DNA from: Psittacicella hinzii
GTDB lineage: Bacteria > Pseudomonadota > Gammaproteobacteria > Enterobacterales > Psittacicellaceae
Length of the DNA: 51,001 nt
Assembly: GCF_003585885.1 (NCBI RefSeq)
Contig: NZ_NRHC01000073.1
Location: 1-51,001, forward strand
Reading direction: 5' to 3'
The number at the start of each line of letters is the position of its first letter. Position 1 is the stretch's first letter. Below are positions 44,105 to 51,001 of the stretch, piece by piece. A model generated the notes under the pieces. The model ran no database searches. It had not been told where the DNA came from and was given only the letters and a program-made list of their open reading frames with translations. The position numbers were made by a program, and so were the translations under genes.

Positions 44105-45097
44105 TTAACCTTTTTGTTGTCTTTCATGGATTTCTGATTTAGATTTACAGTTGATACATAGTTCAGCAGTTGGTCTTGCTTCAAGACGACGCATACCAAT
44201 CTCATCACCACATTTATCACAGTAACCAAAATCAGGATCGTTTTCGATACGGGTTAATGTTTTATCTAGTTTTAGGATTAGACGACGTTCACGGTCACGG
44301 TTACGTAAAGTAATCGCGAAGTCTGATTCGTGATCTGCTTGGTCAACTTCATCTGCGTAGTTGCCATTTTCTTCACGCCAAGCTTCTTTTGTTTCGTCTA
44401 ATTGTTTAAGTAAACTTTCTTTGGTTGCAAGAATAATATCTTTAATGTGTTTTAATTGACGACTATTCATGTAGTCTTCACCATCTTCAAACACATAAGG
44501 TTTTATATTTAAAGATTCTAATGATTTAGCTGTAGAAGCGTAAGACTTCTGGTCGATGTTTGATTCAACCCTAACAATTTCGCGTTCAGTATAAGGAACA
44601 ATTTCCTTTTCAATTACAACGTCAACTAAATTGTTGTTACGGTTGTCATCGTATAAATCGAAGTTATCGTCAAATGACACATCATCGTCATCATCGCTAT
44701 AGCTACTTGAAGACTTCTTACCTTTTGTTGTTGTGATTTCTTCATCTTCAACAAAGTCATCATCAAAGTCCACTTCATCGTCTTCGATAGCTTCATCTAG
44801 TAATTCTAAATCTTCTAAATCGGTTAAATCAGCTAAGTCCTCATCTAAAACTGGTGCAGCTTCTACTTTACCAGCCTCTTCTTTACGAGGGCGACCACGA
44901 CCACGTTTTTTTGGTTCTGTTGCTAAAACTTCAGTTTCCGCTTTAGCTTCTTTTGGTTTACGGCCTCGTTTTTTCTGAACTTCAGCTTTTGGGGTAAGAG
45001 AAATTTTTACTGGGGTTGCTTCTTGAGCTGTAGCAGTCTGGTCTTTTCTTGGACGACCGCGACCTCTTTTAGGTTGTTGTTCAAGTGTCATTGTCAT
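44105..45097 (-). CDS. dksA: DksA-type transcription factor with N-terminal AT-hooks and acidic arm
   Basis: The last 130 residues are a full DksA, the RNA polymerase secondary-channel factor that works with ppGpp. They include SLNIKPYVFEDGEDYMN, the coiled-coil with the DxxDxA tip (D249, D252, A254), FAITLRNRDRERRLI, and a zinc finger CDKC/CINC (C293, C296, C314, C317). The 330-residue protein is more than twice the usual 150. The extra N-terminus has three AT-hook-like motifs (RGRGRPRK at 11-18, KRGRKPK at 43-49, KRGRGRPRK at 64-72), then a very acidic stretch (85-150, with DDDDD) and a linker. AT-hooks bind the minor groove of AT-rich DNA, so this DksA may be tethered to DNA. The function of the fusion is inferred. 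Confidence 0.9.
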   Translation of the reverse strand: MTMTLEQQPKRGRGRPRKDQTATAQEATPVKISLTPKAEVQKKRGRKPKEAKAETEVLATEPKKRGRGRPRKEEAGKVEAAPVLDEDLADLTDLEDLELLDEAIEDDEVDFDDDFVEDEEITTTKGKKSSSSYSDDDDDVSFDDNFDLYDDNRNNNLVDVVIEKEIVPYTEREIVRVESNIDQKSYASTAKSLESLNIKPYVFEDGEDYMNSRQLKHIKDIILATKESLLKQLDETKEAWREENGNYADEVDQADHESDFAITLRNRDRERRLILKLDKTLTRIENDPDFGYCDKCGDEIGMRRLEARPTAELCINCKSKSEIHERQQKG

Positions 45098-45605
45098 ATC
45101 AACTTTAATAGTTTCTAGATAGTTTCTCTATCTAAAATGTTATGCGAATTAATAAAAAAGAAATAATTAAATTTAAAATTATTACCCTAAATTTATATCG
45201 AGGTAATTATACAAGGATTAAATCCTTGTCGCTTACTTTTTTATAAAAAAATCCATTTTTTAATTCACAAAATTGTAAAAATGTGTCAAATTACAAGTTT
45301 TTATCTCATAAATACAAATAAAAATACCCATATCTTGACTATAAAGTATTAGTATCAAAATAACAAAAATCTTAACTTCCTAGAGTTTTTCTAACAAAAA
45401 AGACTCTGCCCCATCTCAATTCTTGCAAATTTTACTCTTGGCGGTCTCTATTCTTGCAAAATTCATTCTTGCCAATAGCAATTACAGCAAAATACCCATG
45501 CAACTAATAAGCTTACTCAGCTTTATTGCCTCTCTGCTTCTTCTACTTCCTCTTTCTATTTCTCTTTAAGATTCTTTTTTAACCCTGGCTTTATGGTTAT
45601 AGCTT
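45098..45605. other. Intergenic region between trmO and dksA
   Basis: AT-rich, no gene seen. Three diverged copies of TCT(C/A)AATTCTTGCAAA(A/T)TT(T/C)A occur at 45414-45480. Confidence 0.45.
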
Positions 45606-46799
45606 TTACTCTCTAGCCTCTAGAGGCGCAACCTCAAGTAGTCTAATTAACCTCGTACCAACATTTGAGGCAAAGAGTTTACTTGAATTTACCGTTGAAG
45701 CTTCCTTTGTAACCACTTCTCTTGTTACAGCTTCTCTTGTTACAGCTTCCCTTGCTGTTGTAGCTTGGTTATTATTTGTCTTACCCACAGGTTGAGTTTC
45801 CTGCTTTTCTGGAGTAGCTAGAAGATCCTGCTGTTCTTGCCAACGAATGTTGAGCCCTGCAAACTCCATGCCATATTCAGCCGTTACTGTTTGCATGTTT
45901 TTATAAGCAGGTTTAGGATTAAGAATTAGAAGCTTAGCTAGGAGTTTACTTAGGTAAACAACTTTTACTCGTTCTTCTGGAGTTAGAGTTGCAAAACTTT
46001 GTAAAGCTAAAGAGAAAGTTGCTCTCTGATCTGCAACTTGCTTTTGTTCTTCAGCTTGTGAGAGATCAGCTAAAACTCTTGCAAAAATCTCTAGAAGTTC
46101 ATTTTGCTCTTGTTCATTGAGTAAACTATCTACAGCAAAAGGACTTAGCTTAAGTTGACTAATTAACTCTAGATCAAGATGCCAACTTACTCCCTCTAAA
46201 GAAGCAAACAATAAATCTAGCCCCTTAACTTCTTTTTCTTTGCTATCAATAATTTGCTCAATGACTGAAGAAGACTCTTGGGGCTCAGCATTTGCCCCAA
46301 CCTCTACCTCTGATGTTAAAAGAAAATCAGGAGCTTGTACGTAACCAGCTCTTACTTCTTGCCCCGCTAGAGGTTGATCAGCAAAAGGAATATAAGGTTT
46401 GATATCAAGAATTGGCGTACCATTAACTAAATCACATCCCTGTAAGATCAAACTAACCTTACCCTGCGCATTAACCCTTACTTCTTTTAAACGCACTAAA
46501 GATAAACTTAAGTTATTTGGACGAAAAGAACTTCTACTTGCAAATACTCCAACTTTTTGGTTACCGCCTAAACGAGGAGGGCGAACCATGAGGCGCTCTT
46601 GGTTATTAGCTTCAACATTTTCGTGAAAAATTCCAATTAACCAAAGATGGGTAAAGCCCTCTAGTCCCATAGTTGCTTGAGGATTATCATAAGGAGGAAA
46701 AAGTTCAAGTTGGCATACCATTTCATTAACTAGGTTACTTTGACGAGGTACGCTAAACTTACTTGTTAGGAGGGAACGAATTTGACCAATGTGCTTCAT
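45606..46799 (-). CDS. trmO: TrmO, tRNA (adenine(37)-N6)-methyltransferase, C-terminally extended
   Basis: TrmO (TsaA, YaeB) methylates N6 of t6A37 in tRNA-Thr using SAM. The N-terminal beta-barrel is clear: IGQIRSLLTSKFSVPRQSNL, LEGFTHLWLIGIFHEN, RPPRLGGNQKVGVFASRSSFRPNNLSLS (two adjoining motifs), LILQGCDLVNGTPILDIKPY. The C-terminal domain motif NPKPAYKNM and FAGLNIRWQ is also present, but separated from the barrel by a longer helical segment. The protein has 397 residues against 235 in E. coli. The tail after residue 330 is low complexity, with TREAVTREAVTREVVTKEA repeats. The catalytic part looks intact. Confidence 0.9.
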   Translation of the reverse strand: MKHIGQIRSLLTSKFSVPRQSNLVNEMVCQLELFPPYDNPQATMGLEGFTHLWLIGIFHENVEANNQERLMVRPPRLGGNQKVGVFASRSSFRPNNLSLSLVRLKEVRVNAQGKVSLILQGCDLVNGTPILDIKPYIPFADQPLAGQEVRAGYVQAPDFLLTSEVEVGANAEPQESSSVIEQIIDSKEKEVKGLDLLFASLEGVSWHLDLELISQLKLSPFAVDSLLNEQEQNELLEIFARVLADLSQAEEQKQVADQRATFSLALQSFATLTPEERVKVVYLSKLLAKLLILNPKPAYKNMQTVTAEYGMEFAGLNIRWQEQQDLLATPEKQETQPVGKTNNNQATTAREAVTREAVTREVVTKEASTVNSSKLFASNVGTRLIRLLEVAPLEARE

Positions 46800-46855
46800 T
46801 GTGACTAGTTTATTCTTTATTAGTTTTTATTAGTTTTTATAGTTGCTAAATACGC

Positions 46856-46885
46856 GAAATTGCCTAGCTTTTGCTAGGCAATTTC
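46856..46885 (-). terminator. Terminator after the Sel1-repeat gene cluster
   Basis: Perfect 13-bp stem GAAATTGCCTAGC (46856-46868), TTTT loop, complement at 46873-46885. It lies 10 bases after the last Sel1 gene. Confidence 0.75.
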
Positions 46886-46894
46886 TGCTAATTA

Positions 46895-47605
46895 TTATTC
46901 GTCTTGAAATTCTTGGAATTTACTTAGATCTGGAGTTACCACTAAATTGGCATGAGCATTTAAAGTGTTTAAAGCTTTAATTGCAGGTTCATAACCAACA
47001 TCAGCAGCTTGTTGATAGTATTCTTTTGCAGTTACAACATCACGTTTTAAGTCACCTAGACCAAACTCATAGATACGACCTAATGCTGTTAATGCTGGGG
47101 CAGAGATAATATCTCCACGTTTTGCAGAAATACTATACCAACGAATAGCTTGTTGCATATCTTGGTTAACTCCTGTACCTGTTTCGTACAAGTGACCTAA
47201 CCAATACTGACCAGTAATATCGCCTCGCTGTGCAGCTAAGACAAAGTATTTAAACGCATTACTCGCGTTGTACTTAACCCCTAGACCATTTAAATACATT
47301 AACCCCAAATAGCGAGGAGCTTTCATATTCCCCATACGCGTCGCTTGAACAAACAGCGGAAGCGCGTTCTGATAATCTTCTGCTTGATAAAGGGCAACGG
47401 CTTGATCGAAGTAAGGGTTACTTATTTTCTTATCTAACACGTTGTTGTTATTTTCTCTTTCTGGGCTTAAGCTTTTATTAAGATTAGTGATATATTGATT
47501 TGGAACCGTAGTATTGTTAGGGTTATTGTCATTTGCCCAGCTTAGATTTGTAAATAAAAACAAGCAGAGCAAAGCTTTTGCTAAATTACTTACGTGTTGT
47601 ACCAT
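46895..47605 (-). CDS. Secreted Sel1-repeat protein
   Basis: The 236-residue protein has a signal peptide (hydrophobic LAKALLCLFLFTNLSWA, cut before NDNN) and so should be periplasmic. After an Asn-rich linker it has four Sel1-like repeats (about 65-215): YQAEDYQNALPLFVQATRMG, APRYLGLMYLNGLGV, GQYWLGHLYETGTGV and LTALGRIYEFGLGD. Sel1 repeats are short alpha-solenoid units for protein binding. It follows two smaller Sel1 genes on the same strand. Target unknown. Confidence 0.82.
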   Translation of the reverse strand: MVQHVSNLAKALLCLFLFTNLSWANDNNPNNTTVPNQYITNLNKSLSPERENNNNVLDKKISNPYFDQAVALYQAEDYQNALPLFVQATRMGNMKAPRYLGLMYLNGLGVKYNASNAFKYFVLAAQRGDITGQYWLGHLYETGTGVNQDMQQAIRWYSISAKRGDIISAPALTALGRIYEFGLGDLKRDVVTAKEYYQQAADVGYEPAIKALNTLNAHANLVVTPDLSKFQEFQDE

Positions 47606-47799
47606 ACCTTACCTCTTAATTATTGCCTTCGTTATTTTGTTATTGAACGGTATATTTAACTTTAATTAACTATGGTTATACCGCTCTATCTCTTAAATTC
47701 AAGTAAGTCCATTAATAGAAAATCTTGCTTCTTTTCAAGTTTAAGACTTCAACTTTATTTTGGGTTGATTACTGGTTAGATTGTTGGTGAATTATTAAT

Positions 47800-48225
47800 T
47801 TATTCTTTAGGTTCTAACTTGATCTTTTCTTCAATATACTGATATAAAGCGTCTGAACCTGGGTACTCTCTAGCAGCAGCTTGGGAAGCATACTTACGAG
47901 CTTTGGCTAAATCAACTTCTACTCCGCCTCGACCGTGCGCATAGATATCAGCTAAACGGTACTGCGCAGCTGGATAGTTTTTCTCGGCAGCCAGTTCATA
48001 GAACTCAATTGCTTTATCCATAGATTTTAAGCCAGTGTAACCAGTTTCATAGTTATAAGCACGATTGTAAAGATCAACTACGTCTGGTGGAAAAGCAAAA
48101 GCATCTTCTTGTTCTTGAGCTTTACCTTTGCCATCCTGCAGGTTCTTCATCTTTTTATAAGTATTGTACATATTGTAAAGTACACCTGCGATTAAGCAAA
48201 GAACAAAGACAACAATAATATTCAT
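47800..48225 (-). CDS. Membrane-anchored Sel1-repeat protein
   Basis: From the ATG at 48225 the protein has 141 residues; an upstream TTG at 48234 is less likely. One membrane helix (about 2-18, NIIVVFVLCLIAGVLYN) is followed by a charged stretch and Sel1-type repeats (YNRAYNYETG, KAIEFYELAAEKNYPAAQYR, LADIYAHGRGGVEVDLAKA). It begins 11 bases after the stop of the gene upstream, so the two are co-transcribed. Confidence 0.75.
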   Translation of the reverse strand: MNIIVVFVLCLIAGVLYNMYNTYKKMKNLQDGKGKAQEQEDAFAFPPDVVDLYNRAYNYETGYTGLKSMDKAIEFYELAAEKNYPAAQYRLADIYAHGRGGVEVDLAKARKYASQAAAREYPGSDALYQYIEEKIKLEPKE

Positions 48226-48235
48226 ACTTACCAAC

Positions 48236-48655
48236 CTAGTCTATTGTAATCGCTTCTTTTTTTAAGCTAAGGATCACTAAAGCACTTTTAGCTTTTTGAT
48301 GTCCTTGCTTCATGGCTTTTTTATACCAATAAGTTGCTTTCTCACGATTAATACCATCACGACGACGAGGATTAGAGTAATACTTACCTAAACGGTATTG
48401 CGCTTGAATATGCCCTAATTGCGCAGCTTTTTGGTAATAGTAACCAGCACGCTCAAGATCTAACTCTTCTTCAGGAGCATTAAATTCATAGTAGAAAGCA
48501 TAGTCAAAGATCGCTTGTGGATCTTTGCTATCTGGCAGTTCAGTTGGGGCTACCACTGCTCTTTGTAAACTTTTTAAACCAGCTAAAGTTGTTGGTTTCT
48601 TTTGGTTTTCAGTAGAGTTATCACTACTTAAAAAACTCTTAATTTTATTCAGCAT
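48236..48655 (-). CDS. Small Sel1-repeat protein
   Basis: The 139-residue protein has no signal peptide. Its central and C-terminal parts are Sel1-type repeats: DYAFYYEFNAPEEELDLERA, GYYYQKAAQLGHIQAQYRLG, KYYSNPRRRDG and EKATYWYKKAMKQGHQKA. It is the first gene of the three-gene Sel1 cluster. The function is unknown; its N-terminus is polar and may be disordered. Confidence 0.75.
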   Translation of the reverse strand: MLNKIKSFLSSDNSTENQKKPTTLAGLKSLQRAVVAPTELPDSKDPQAIFDYAFYYEFNAPEEELDLERAGYYYQKAAQLGHIQAQYRLGKYYSNPRRRDGINREKATYWYKKAMKQGHQKAKSALVILSLKKEAITID

Positions 48656-48790
48656 CAGATATATCCTCTGATTATCTTGATTAACTTTTTGTCTTGTTAA
48701 TCTTTATTATACAATTTTCTCCTAAGCTATTCTTATTCTTTTTTCGAGAGAAAACCTAAGAAAAATCCAAGCATTTAATTTTCTTTTGTT

Positions 48791-48809
48791 TATAATAAGA
48801 ACGATTTTC
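48791..48809 (+). promoter_or_regulatory. Possible Fur box
   Basis: TATAATAAGAACGATTTTC matches about 12 of 19 positions of the classical Fur site. It lies about 80 bases upstream of an iron-compound binding protein gene, which makes iron control plausible. Confidence 0.4.
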
Positions 48810-48888
48810 ATCTTGCAAATTTAACTTAAGTAAGACTTAAGTTAAATTATCCTTTACTTAATCACTAACAATCACTCTTAATTTAAAA

Positions 48889-49824
48889 ATGTTACGTAAA
48901 CTTTTCATCCCTGTTTTTACATTGCTGGTACTAGCATATAGCTCTTTAGTGCAAGCAGTTACTGTGCAAGACGCACGTGGTACTTTTACCTATGAAGGAC
49001 AAGCTAAACGCATCGTAGTGCTTGAGTTATCTTTTGCTGACATTCTTGCACGTTTAAATTTACAAGCTGTTGGTTTAGCTGATGATGGTGCTCCTGAACG
49101 TTTTTACCCTGAAGTTTTAGCAAAGCTTGGGAACTACACTAGCGTAGGTAAACGCTTACAACCATCTTTAGAAGTTATTGCTTCTTTAAAACCAGATTTA
49201 ATTATTGCTGATTTAAATCGTCATAGCCAAATTTACCCACAACTTGTGCAAATTGCGCCAACCTTAATGCTTAACACAAGTGATAACACTTACACTGATG
49301 AACTGCAAAATGCGCAAATTATTGCAGAAGTTACAGGGACAACCCAAACTTGGGAACAAGCTTTAGCTGAACACCAAAGTAAAATGGCTAATTACCAAAA
49401 AGAAATTCAAGCTAATGATCGTTTTGTTCTGCTAATCTCTTCAAAACCAACAGCAATCGGTGTTTCTAGCGATACTTCTTTCCCTGGTTCAGTACTAAAA
49501 TTCTTAGGCTTCAAAACTGCAACTAAAGAAATGGCTGGTACTTCACAAAACCGTTTTGATGTTAATATCGAAACGTTAAACATGTGGCAACCTGATGTGA
49601 TTTTTGTTGGTTTATACGCTCCAAACACTATTGTGGATAAATGGCGTAATGATAAAAATCCATTATGGTTAAACTTAAATGCAGTTAAAAATAACTTAGC
49701 TTGTGATGTAAATAATAATGACTGGGTAAGATCACGTGGTCTTACAGCAGCAGAAGCTATTTCGCAACAAGTATATAACTGCTTAAATGGTGTAGCTAAT
49801 AAGCTACCTTATGAACCTAAGTAA
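48889..49824 (+). CDS. Iron-siderophore ABC transporter substrate-binding protein (FecB/BtuF-like)
   Basis: The 311-residue protein has a signal peptide (KLFIPVFTLLVLAYSSLVQA) and a class III binding-protein fold (PF01497): VTVQDARGTFTYEGQAKRIV, LELSFADILARLNLQAVGLAD (split), VGKRLQPSLEVIASLKPDLI, IYPQLVQIAPTLML, WQPDVIFVGLYAP, WLNLNAVKNN. The arrangement is closest to FecB-type proteins for ferric dicitrate or hydroxamates. There is no lipobox, so the protein is free in the periplasm. No permease or ATPase gene follows; a terminator closes the unit, so it must share a transporter encoded elsewhere. Confidence 0.85.
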   Translation: MLRKLFIPVFTLLVLAYSSLVQAVTVQDARGTFTYEGQAKRIVVLELSFADILARLNLQAVGLADDGAPERFYPEVLAKLGNYTSVGKRLQPSLEVIASLKPDLIIADLNRHSQIYPQLVQIAPTLMLNTSDNTYTDELQNAQIIAEVTGTTQTWEQALAEHQSKMANYQKEIQANDRFVLLISSKPTAIGVSSDTSFPGSVLKFLGFKTATKEMAGTSQNRFDVNIETLNMWQPDVIFVGLYAPNTIVDKWRNDKNPLWLNLNAVKNNLACDVNNNDWVRSRGLTAAEAISQQVYNCLNGVANKLPYEPK

Positions 49825-49885
49825 ACTGAATTAATTTCTACAATTAATACTAACTCGTTGTTTAAATTAACAACAAGAGAATCAC

Positions 49886-49913
49886 AGAACCTTGAGGTAG
49901 CCCTCAAGGTTCT
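49886..49913 (+). terminator. Terminator after the binding-protein gene
   Basis: AGAACCTTGAGG (49886-49897), loop TAGC, perfect complement to 49913, then TTGTTTTTGTT. Confidence 0.88.
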
Positions 49914-50103
49914 TTGTTTTTGTTAGAGTTTGGATTGAGAGTTTGTGGTGAAAGATTTGGTAAGGATTACCATTAGTAGTTGGAGGTTGCTGTGAGTGGT
50001 TGCTGTGGGGGATTGTGCGTAGGTGCTTGTAACTCCTATTGCTTATTTGTCATTTTTACTTAGGTAAAAGCTCTAAAATGAACTTAACAAACTCCAGACA
50101 AAA
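49914..50103. other. Intergenic stretch with GT-rich repeats
   Basis: No gene. 49925-50030 is unusually G/T-rich with repeated GTTGCTGTG and GGTTGCTGTGAGTGG words. Confidence 0.5.
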
Positions 50104-50248
50104 TAAAAAACCTTTCCTTGTAAAAAGGAAAGGCTAAAAAGAATATCTATATCTTTATCATCTGCTCAAGTCGTTACTCTTGGCATTTATTGATAATAAA
50201 TTGACTCGAAAGTCCCTTTCTTCTAAACACTAAAGATGTTTAAGAAGA
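50104..50248 (-). ncRNA. Candidate minus-strand small RNA
   Basis: On the minus strand an extended -10 TGATATAAT (plus coordinates 50255-50263) with TTGTTT 17 bases upstream predicts a start near 50248. The RNA would begin with a stem TCTTCTTAAACA / TGTTTAGAAGA, followed by GACT-TTCG-AGTC and an A/U-rich part. It ends in a terminator stem CCTTTCCTT / AAGGAAAGG with T6 (50133 to 50105). The upstream gene has its own terminator at 50301-50335, so this is an independent transcript. No significant open frame is inside. Confidence 0.5.
50105..50133 (-). terminator. Terminator of the candidate minus-strand small RNA
   Basis: CCTTTCCTT (50111-50119), loop GTAAA, AAGGAAAGG (50125-50133); six T follow on the minus strand. 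Confidence 0.8.
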
Positions 50249-50300
50249 TCTTTCATTATATCATAGCTCGCTTTTAAAAACAAAAACCTGCCATAAAGTT

Positions 50301-50335
50301 AAAAAAAGATAACCCTTGGCGCTAGCCAAAGGTTA
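50301..50335 (-). terminator. Terminator of the FMN reductase gene
   Basis: TAACCCTTGGC (50310-50320) pairs with GCCAAAGGTTA (50325-50335) with one mismatch; the minus strand continues with seven T. Confidence 0.82.
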
Positions 50336-50363
50336 CCAACAAAGATTATTTCCCAATAAAAAA

Positions 50364-50918
50364 TTAGTGTAATGTACTTAATGCAAATACTAAGTTACCT
50401 TGCGCATCAGTGTTTGCTACATTAGCAAAGTCTTTTGATAAACCAGTTTTAGGTTCATAACCTAATACGTAAGATTGTACTGCTAATTTAGCTGTAACTT
50501 GCGCACCAACTTTAGTTAATAAGTTAGTAGTTTCAGGAACTACATAGAAAGCACCTGATGGAGAGTAACCAACTACTACAACTTTTTTACCAGCCCACTC
50601 TGTAGATAATAAATCTACTGCGTGTTTGAATACGCCAGGGTAAGAAGAGTTGTACTCTGGTACTACTACCACAACAGCGTCAGCTGAACTTACTTCTTTA
50701 GACCAAGCTTTTACTTCTTCACTTACGTATTCACCTGGAGCTGCAGCTGGAACGTATGGTTCTGCATTCCAAGGTAAGCTGTAAGTTGCTAAATCAACTA
50801 CAGTCACTTGATCATCTGCATAGTTAGCTTTTAATGTATCAACAACCCATTTAGTTGCTAATTCACCAGTTGATTGTTTACGTGGAGAAGCTTTTAATAC
50901 TAAAACTTTTTTACTCAT
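50364..50918 (-). CDS. NADPH-dependent FMN reductase family flavoprotein
   Basis: The 184-residue protein belongs to the flavodoxin-like NADPH-dependent FMN reductase family (PF03358), which includes quinone and azo reductases. Visible marks are the phosphate loop VLKASPRKQSTGELATKW, VVDLATYSLPWNAEPYVP, ADAVVVVVPEYNSSYPGVFK with the flavin-contacting PEYN motif, and AVDLLSTEWAGKKVVVVGYS. The start ATG fits the family N-terminus. It is a single gene between an AT-rich upstream edge and its own terminator. The substrate is unknown; oxidative or quinone stress is the common theme in the family. Confidence 0.88.
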   Translation of the reverse strand: MSKKVLVLKASPRKQSTGELATKWVVDTLKANYADDQVTVVDLATYSLPWNAEPYVPAAAPGEYVSEEVKAWSKEVSSADAVVVVVPEYNSSYPGVFKHAVDLLSTEWAGKKVVVVGYSPSGAFYVVPETTNLLTKVGAQVTAKLAVQSYVLGYEPKTGLSKDFANVANTDAQGNLVFALSTLH

Positions 50919-51001
50919 GATATTTAGGGATTCCCGAACATAGAATAAGCTAATGATTAAATATCTCTAAATTTCTTACCCTTACATTAAGTCAACAATC
51001 T

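Noticed and set aside
1..51001. Pasteurellaceae DNA uptake signal sequences
   Set aside because: By eye I found no copies of AAGTGCGGT or ACAAGCGGT or their complements; a computed count would be needed to be sure.

Overview
The window is a chromosomal segment of an AT-rich gammaproteobacterium. Several neighbourhoods resemble Pasteurellales. The run apbE - nqrM - mnmA matches the order I recall from Haemophilus. aspS - yebC - ruvC with cmoA beside it, a fruB-fruK-fruA fructose operon with a fused HPr, and a DUF1971-type TehB point the same way. The genus cannot be read from the sequence; a deep-branching, AT-rich Pasteurellales lineage such as Psittacicellaceae is a guess. I saw no rRNA, tRNA, CRISPR array, intact insertion sequence or prophage.

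Layout. 0.4-5.6 kb: flavinylation and maturation genes of Na+-NQR (apbE, nqrM), split by an inverted orphan type I restriction specificity gene (hsdS), then mnmA and rapZ. 5.7-10.3 kb (minus strand): lolA, bamD, a frameshifted cpdA-like phosphodiesterase and an enlarged rnhB. 10.3-11.8 kb: a long gene-free stretch with a candidate structured RNA and tandem repeats. 11.8-14.6 kb: two overlapping GT8-type glycosyltransferases, the first with its metal-binding DxD changed to HNH. 15.1-19.5 kb: fructose PTS operon with a long structured leader. 19.6-23.2 kb: a YobI-family membrane P-loop NTPase split by a frameshift. 23.5-25.7 kb: divergent gluconate permease and gluconokinase around a CRP site. 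26.3 kb: a transposase-like N-terminal domain with a histone H1-like tail. 27.3-33.7 kb: tehB, a membrane protein, ruvC, yebC, aspS and divergent cmoA. 34-39.6 kb: yagU-like gene, Bcr/CflA-type exporter, bioB, sdaA. 39.6-42.9 kb: phnA/yjdM, a candidate small RNA, a tail-anchored methionine sulfoxide reductase and two flavin-reductase paralogues. 44-46.8 kb: a DksA with AT-hooks and an acidic arm, and an extended trmO. 46.9-48.7 kb: three Sel1-repeat genes. 48.9-50.9 kb: an iron-siderophore binding protein, a candidate minus-strand small RNA and an NADPH-FMN reductase.

Three themes run through the window. First, several housekeeping proteins (RNase HII, DksA, RuvC, TrmO, fRMsr) carry extra low-complexity, basic, acidic or membrane segments not found in their usual forms. 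Second, many regions just after stop codons carry locus-specific degenerate tandem repeats of about 10-30 bp, and several of these repeat the stop codon and its flank. Third, at least three intergenic regions have the promoter-structure-terminator layout of small RNA genes. No complete new multi-gene system stands out. The best leads are the split YobI/KAP-like NTPase, the AT-hook DksA, the paired active and inactive glycosyltransferases, and the transposase-derived H1-like protein. All names are from motif reading without database searches.
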